Source: Bdellovibrionales bacterium
GTDB lineage: Bacteria > Bdellovibrionota > Bdellovibrionia > Bdellovibrionales > UBA1609
DNA: 7,015 bases
Assembly (NCBI GenBank): GCA_027451425.1
Contig: DAIDJH010000093.1
Location: 1 to 7,015, forward strand
Direction of reading: 5' to 3'
Shown: positions 4,643-7,015 of the stretch, in pieces
Numbering within the stretch: position 1 is the stretch's first letter
Layout of the letters: every line of letters starts with the position of its first letter
Notes under the pieces: generated by a model
What the model saw: only the letters and a program-made list of their open reading frames with translations
The model's database searches: none
What the model was told of the DNA's origin: nothing
Position numbers and translations under genes: made by a program

Positions 4643-7015
4643 GCGCCCACCTTCTTCACAATTTCTGGCAATACCGGAGCCAACGTTTCAAAATGAAATT
4701 GACTGCTATCATCTGGGAGCGGTTGATTCAGTTTTTTTAAGTCAGCCTGCAGCTCCGCCACCAAATTGCCTCCCACATCATATTCTTTAGCCGCCTGATA
4801 GGCCTGAAGCTTCGCCTCAACGCCTTTTTCTTCCATCGGTATCGCAAGTTTTTCCATTTGTTCATGAAATGCCTGCACTTCGCTATCGGGCACACCCTTC
4901 GGGATTGGCATATTGCGAAGGCTGTCACTGTAGGCGAGATAACAGTCGCCAAGCTCACGCATAGCTTTCACCGCAACATCGGGATCGCCAAATCTCGCTG
5001 CGGACTGAAAAGCAATTTGCGCCCTACTCAATTTTTCGGTTTTCATCATGAGAACAAGCTGAACTTTCGCGAGGTGAGTTTTGAGACTTTGCCCCTTGAA
5101 TTCTTGCGCCAAAATGCGCGCCTGCACCAGGCGCGCACGGGCCAACGCCGAAATATCAGCGCCTTCTTTTCGCTCCGAGAGAAGCTCCTTGGCCTGTTGA
5201 AAGGCTTTTTTGTTGTCGCCGGCGTGAAAAGCCTTTTCGACGAAATAAATGCGCGCCTGACCCGCTTCCGGTTGATGATTAAGCGCTATCAGTTGATGTA
5301 AGAATTTTTCATGATGGCGCGGATTCTCGTCATGCGCCGACATTTGCTCAAGAGCCGAAAGCGCATGGACGGCCGTATCTCGAGATTGAGAATCCACCAT
5401 CGATTCATAGATAGGTTTCGCGCGCGACGATTGCCCGCTGAGCGCGTAAAAATCGGCCGCCATCAAAATCCATTTGTCTCGTTCCTTGGCGTCAGCCGTT
5501 GCCAGTTTCTCCAAAACCTTGGCCGCATCACCTAACTGCCCCATGGATTCGTAAGACTGCGCCGCCTTCACAAGCGCATCCAGCCCCTCTTTTGTTGTCG
5601 GATATTTTTCGTAGTAGTGAACCGCCGCCGCGGCACCAGCCATAACATCGCCGCTCTTGTAATTGAGTTCAGTCGCATTCCACAAAGCTTTTTGCGCAAG
5701 CGTTGACGCCGGATTGAGCTTTGCGAATTGCTCATAAGACTTGATTGCGTGCTTCAAGTCACCTTTTTGCTCATAACTTTGAACAATTAAGAAATACGTC
5801 TCTTCATAAATTTTATTTAACTTTGTGTAACGATCTTTGTCGCGACATTTATTGCGAAGATTAAACGCGTATGCCCGAAGCGCGGTGTACTTTTTTTGAA
5901 TATTGAGAATATCCATGTACAGATCTTGCGCCTTAACCCCTTTATCTGTGCTTGCATATTTTTTGCCAAGAGTTTTAAAAATCGCCGCGGCTTGATTGTA
6001 GTGATGTTTTTGATACGAAATAAACCCGAGTTCGAATTGAACGTCGAGAACGAATTTCCCTTTCGGGTCTTTCGTCAAATAGTCGTTTGCCAAAACGCGA
6101 AATCTCGCCTCATCCGCATCGCTCCACTTTTCGTTGACGGCCTTTTGCAAAGCCGTGAGCGCGTAATAGCGCGAGTCATGCCCCATATCTTTATCTTTTG
6201 TCTGTCGGCCAACGATCGCATACTGCTGGCTTGCATCGCGAAACTTGTCTTGTTTAAAAAGAGCATTCGCATAAACAAACCGCGCTTTATTTGACTCATG
6301 AGAGTTTGGGTTGGCGCTCAAGTAAATCGCAAAAGCCCGCTCGGCATTATCGGCGTATTGCGTGGCTTTCGGTTGCTTGTTCCACTGCCTGAGCCATTGG
6401 TTAGCAAAGCCCAGCGCCATTTTATTGAAGGCGCGCCGACACAGCTGCGGCGGGGTTACACTCGACGCTCCCACCTTCGCACTGGCCTGCGAATCGTCGC
6501 CGGCAAACTGTTGAGCGAGAAAATTATCATCCGCATTTACAGAGTCTGGTTTTTGACTTTTCGACCAATGACTGTCCGGCTTACAAATTCTGTCTAACCG
6601 CGCAAGGTTTTTGATAACATCGTTTTGTTTACCCAGATGATCGGCGGCGTTCATAATGTAAACGTAAGCTAGCGGCGTCAAATCCGAAGTTGGTTTGGCA
6701 TGAATGAAGTCCGTGATAAGCGCAATGATATCCTTGTTACGCCCATGTGTTTTGTATAGCTCCGCGAGACGCAGGATAACGGGAGAAACATCGAGATCTC
6801 CGGCTTGTGCGGAAAGGTAAGAATAAGCGCCACTTGCCGGTCGCGAATCCTCGTAAAAAAGCGCAAGATCAAACAGCGCTTCATGGCGTAAATCAAGCCG
6901 AGCATCGATGCCGTTTTTCTTCACGTAGACGCCGTATTTGATAACGCCTTCAAGTTCGCGTATCGCCGATGTCGAATCACGAAGGTTATAGTACGTCCAA
7001 GCCGCTTTATATAGG
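4639..7015 (-). CDS. gltD: Long tetratricopeptide-repeat scaffold protein, AgmU/GltD-like, 5' end missing
   Basis: The frame is open to the right edge. About 30 codons precede the first GTG at 6924 and already read as TPR sequence (AAWTYYNLRDSTSAIRELEG), so 6924 is not the start and the true N-terminus lies outside. About 791 codons are visible. Counting from the edge, clear TPR-type helix pairs lie near residues 1-30, 224-269, 323-353, 405-435, 439-472, 477-508 and 513-541. A low-complexity Ser/Asp/Gln-rich loop sits near 147-190. The C-terminal block (about 644-747) has the pattern L..MPIPKGV...EVQAFHEQ followed by a PMEEKG helix, which I associate with the end of long deltaproteobacterial TPR proteins such as AgmU. 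TPR arrays are protein-binding scaffolds. In M. xanthus AgmU/GltD belongs to the gliding complex. Its TGA stop overlaps the next gene's ATG (ATGA), implying translational coupling. Location cannot be judged without the N-terminus. The gltD assignment rests mainly on gene order and the C-terminal block; another TPR scaffold is possible. Confidence 0.85.
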   Translation of the reverse strand, partial: LYKAAWTYYNLRDSTSAIRELEGVIKYGVYVKKNGIDARLDLRHEALFDLALFYEDSRPASGAYSYLSAQAGDLDVSPVILRLAELYKTHGRNKDIIALITDFIHAKPTSDLTPLAYVYIMNAADHLGKQNDVIKNLARLDRICKPDSHWSKSQKPDSVNADDNFLAQQFAGDDSQASAKVGASSVTPPQLCRRAFNKMALGFANQWLRQWNKQPKATQYADNAERAFAIYLSANPNSHESNKARFVYANALFKQDKFRDASQQYAIVGRQTKDKDMGHDSRYYALTALQKAVNEKWSDADEARFRVLANDYLTKDPKGKFVLDVQFELGFISYQKHHYNQAAAIFKTLGKKYASTDKGVKAQDLYMDILNIQKKYTALRAYAFNLRNKCRDKDRYTKLNKIYEETYFLIVQSYEQKGDLKHAIKSYEQFAKLNPASTLAQKALWNATELNYKSGDVMAGAAAAVHYYEKYPTTKEGLDALVKAAQSYESMGQLGDAAKVLEKLATADAKERDKWILMAADFYALSGQSSRAKPIYESMVDSQSRDTAVHALSALEQMSAHDENPRHHEKFLHQLIALNHQPEAGQARIYFVEKAFHAGDNKKAFQQAKELLSERKEGADISALARARLVQARILAQEFKGQSLKTHLAKVQLVLMMKTEKLSRAQIAFQSAARFGDPDVAVKAMRELGDCYLAYSDSLRNMPIPKGVPDSEVQAFHEQMEKLAIPMEEKGVEAKLQAYQAAKEYDVGGNLVAELQADLKKLNQPLPDDSSQFHFETLAPVLPEIVKKVGA
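4648..4653 (-). promoter_or_regulatory. Ribosome binding site of the TPR lipoprotein gene
   Basis: AAGGTG lies 5 nt before the ATG at 4642, within the last codons of the upstream TPR gene. Together with the ATGA overlap it supports ATG 4642 as the start. Confidence 0.6.

Noticed and set aside
6922..6924. GTG at 6924 as the start of the long TPR gene
   Set aside because: The same frame continues open to the window edge and the upstream residues already form a TPR-type helix pair. No convincing ribosome site precedes the GTG.

Overview
The window is one uninterrupted minus-strand gene cluster of six co-oriented genes. The genes read from right (high coordinates) to left and leave almost no intergenic DNA. 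Both ends are cut: the first gene enters from beyond 7015 and the last runs out past position 1. Base composition is roughly balanced between GC and AT. The protein set (FHA plus TonB-like AgmX/PglI-type protein, OMP_myx_plus-type outer-membrane barrel, long TPR proteins) points to a diderm from the former Deltaproteobacteria, such as Myxococcota, Bdellovibrionota or a related uncultured lineage. The sequence alone does not fix the genus.

Layout in transcription order: (1) 7015-4639, a long TPR protein without its N-terminus, resembling AgmU/GltD; (2) 4642-3707, a TPR lipoprotein resembling AglT/GltE; (3) 3710-3426, a small exported protein of 94 residues in the GltF position; (4) 3429-1939, an inner-membrane protein with an N-terminal FHA domain, one membrane helix, a Gly-rich periplasmic linker and a C-terminal AgmX/PglI (TonB-like) domain, resembling GltG/PglI; (5) 1926-1057, an outer-membrane beta-barrel; (6) 1015-1, a secreted protein with a Ser/Thr/Ala-rich linker and the beginning of a TPR-like helical region, cut by the window edge. 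Genes 1-4 are joined by three successive 4-bp stop/start overlaps (ATGA, GTGA, ATGA). Genes 4/5 are 12 bp apart and 5/6 are 41 bp apart.

Taken together, the cluster encodes most layers of a trans-envelope machine. It has a cytoplasmic signalling domain tethered to the inner membrane, a periplasmic TonB-like arm, TPR scaffolds (one lipid-anchored, probably in the outer membrane) and an outer-membrane barrel. The order of genes 1-4 matches gltD-gltE-gltF-gltG of the Myxococcus xanthus gliding (Glt/focal-adhesion) machinery as I remember it. Genes 5-6 resemble the GltA/B barrel and GltC components that M. xanthus keeps at a separate locus. No motor genes (AglRQS or ExbBD-like) and no GltH/I/J lie in the window. 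No RNA genes, CRISPR arrays, mobile elements, promoters or terminators were seen. Plus-strand open frames look like shadows of the minus-strand genes.
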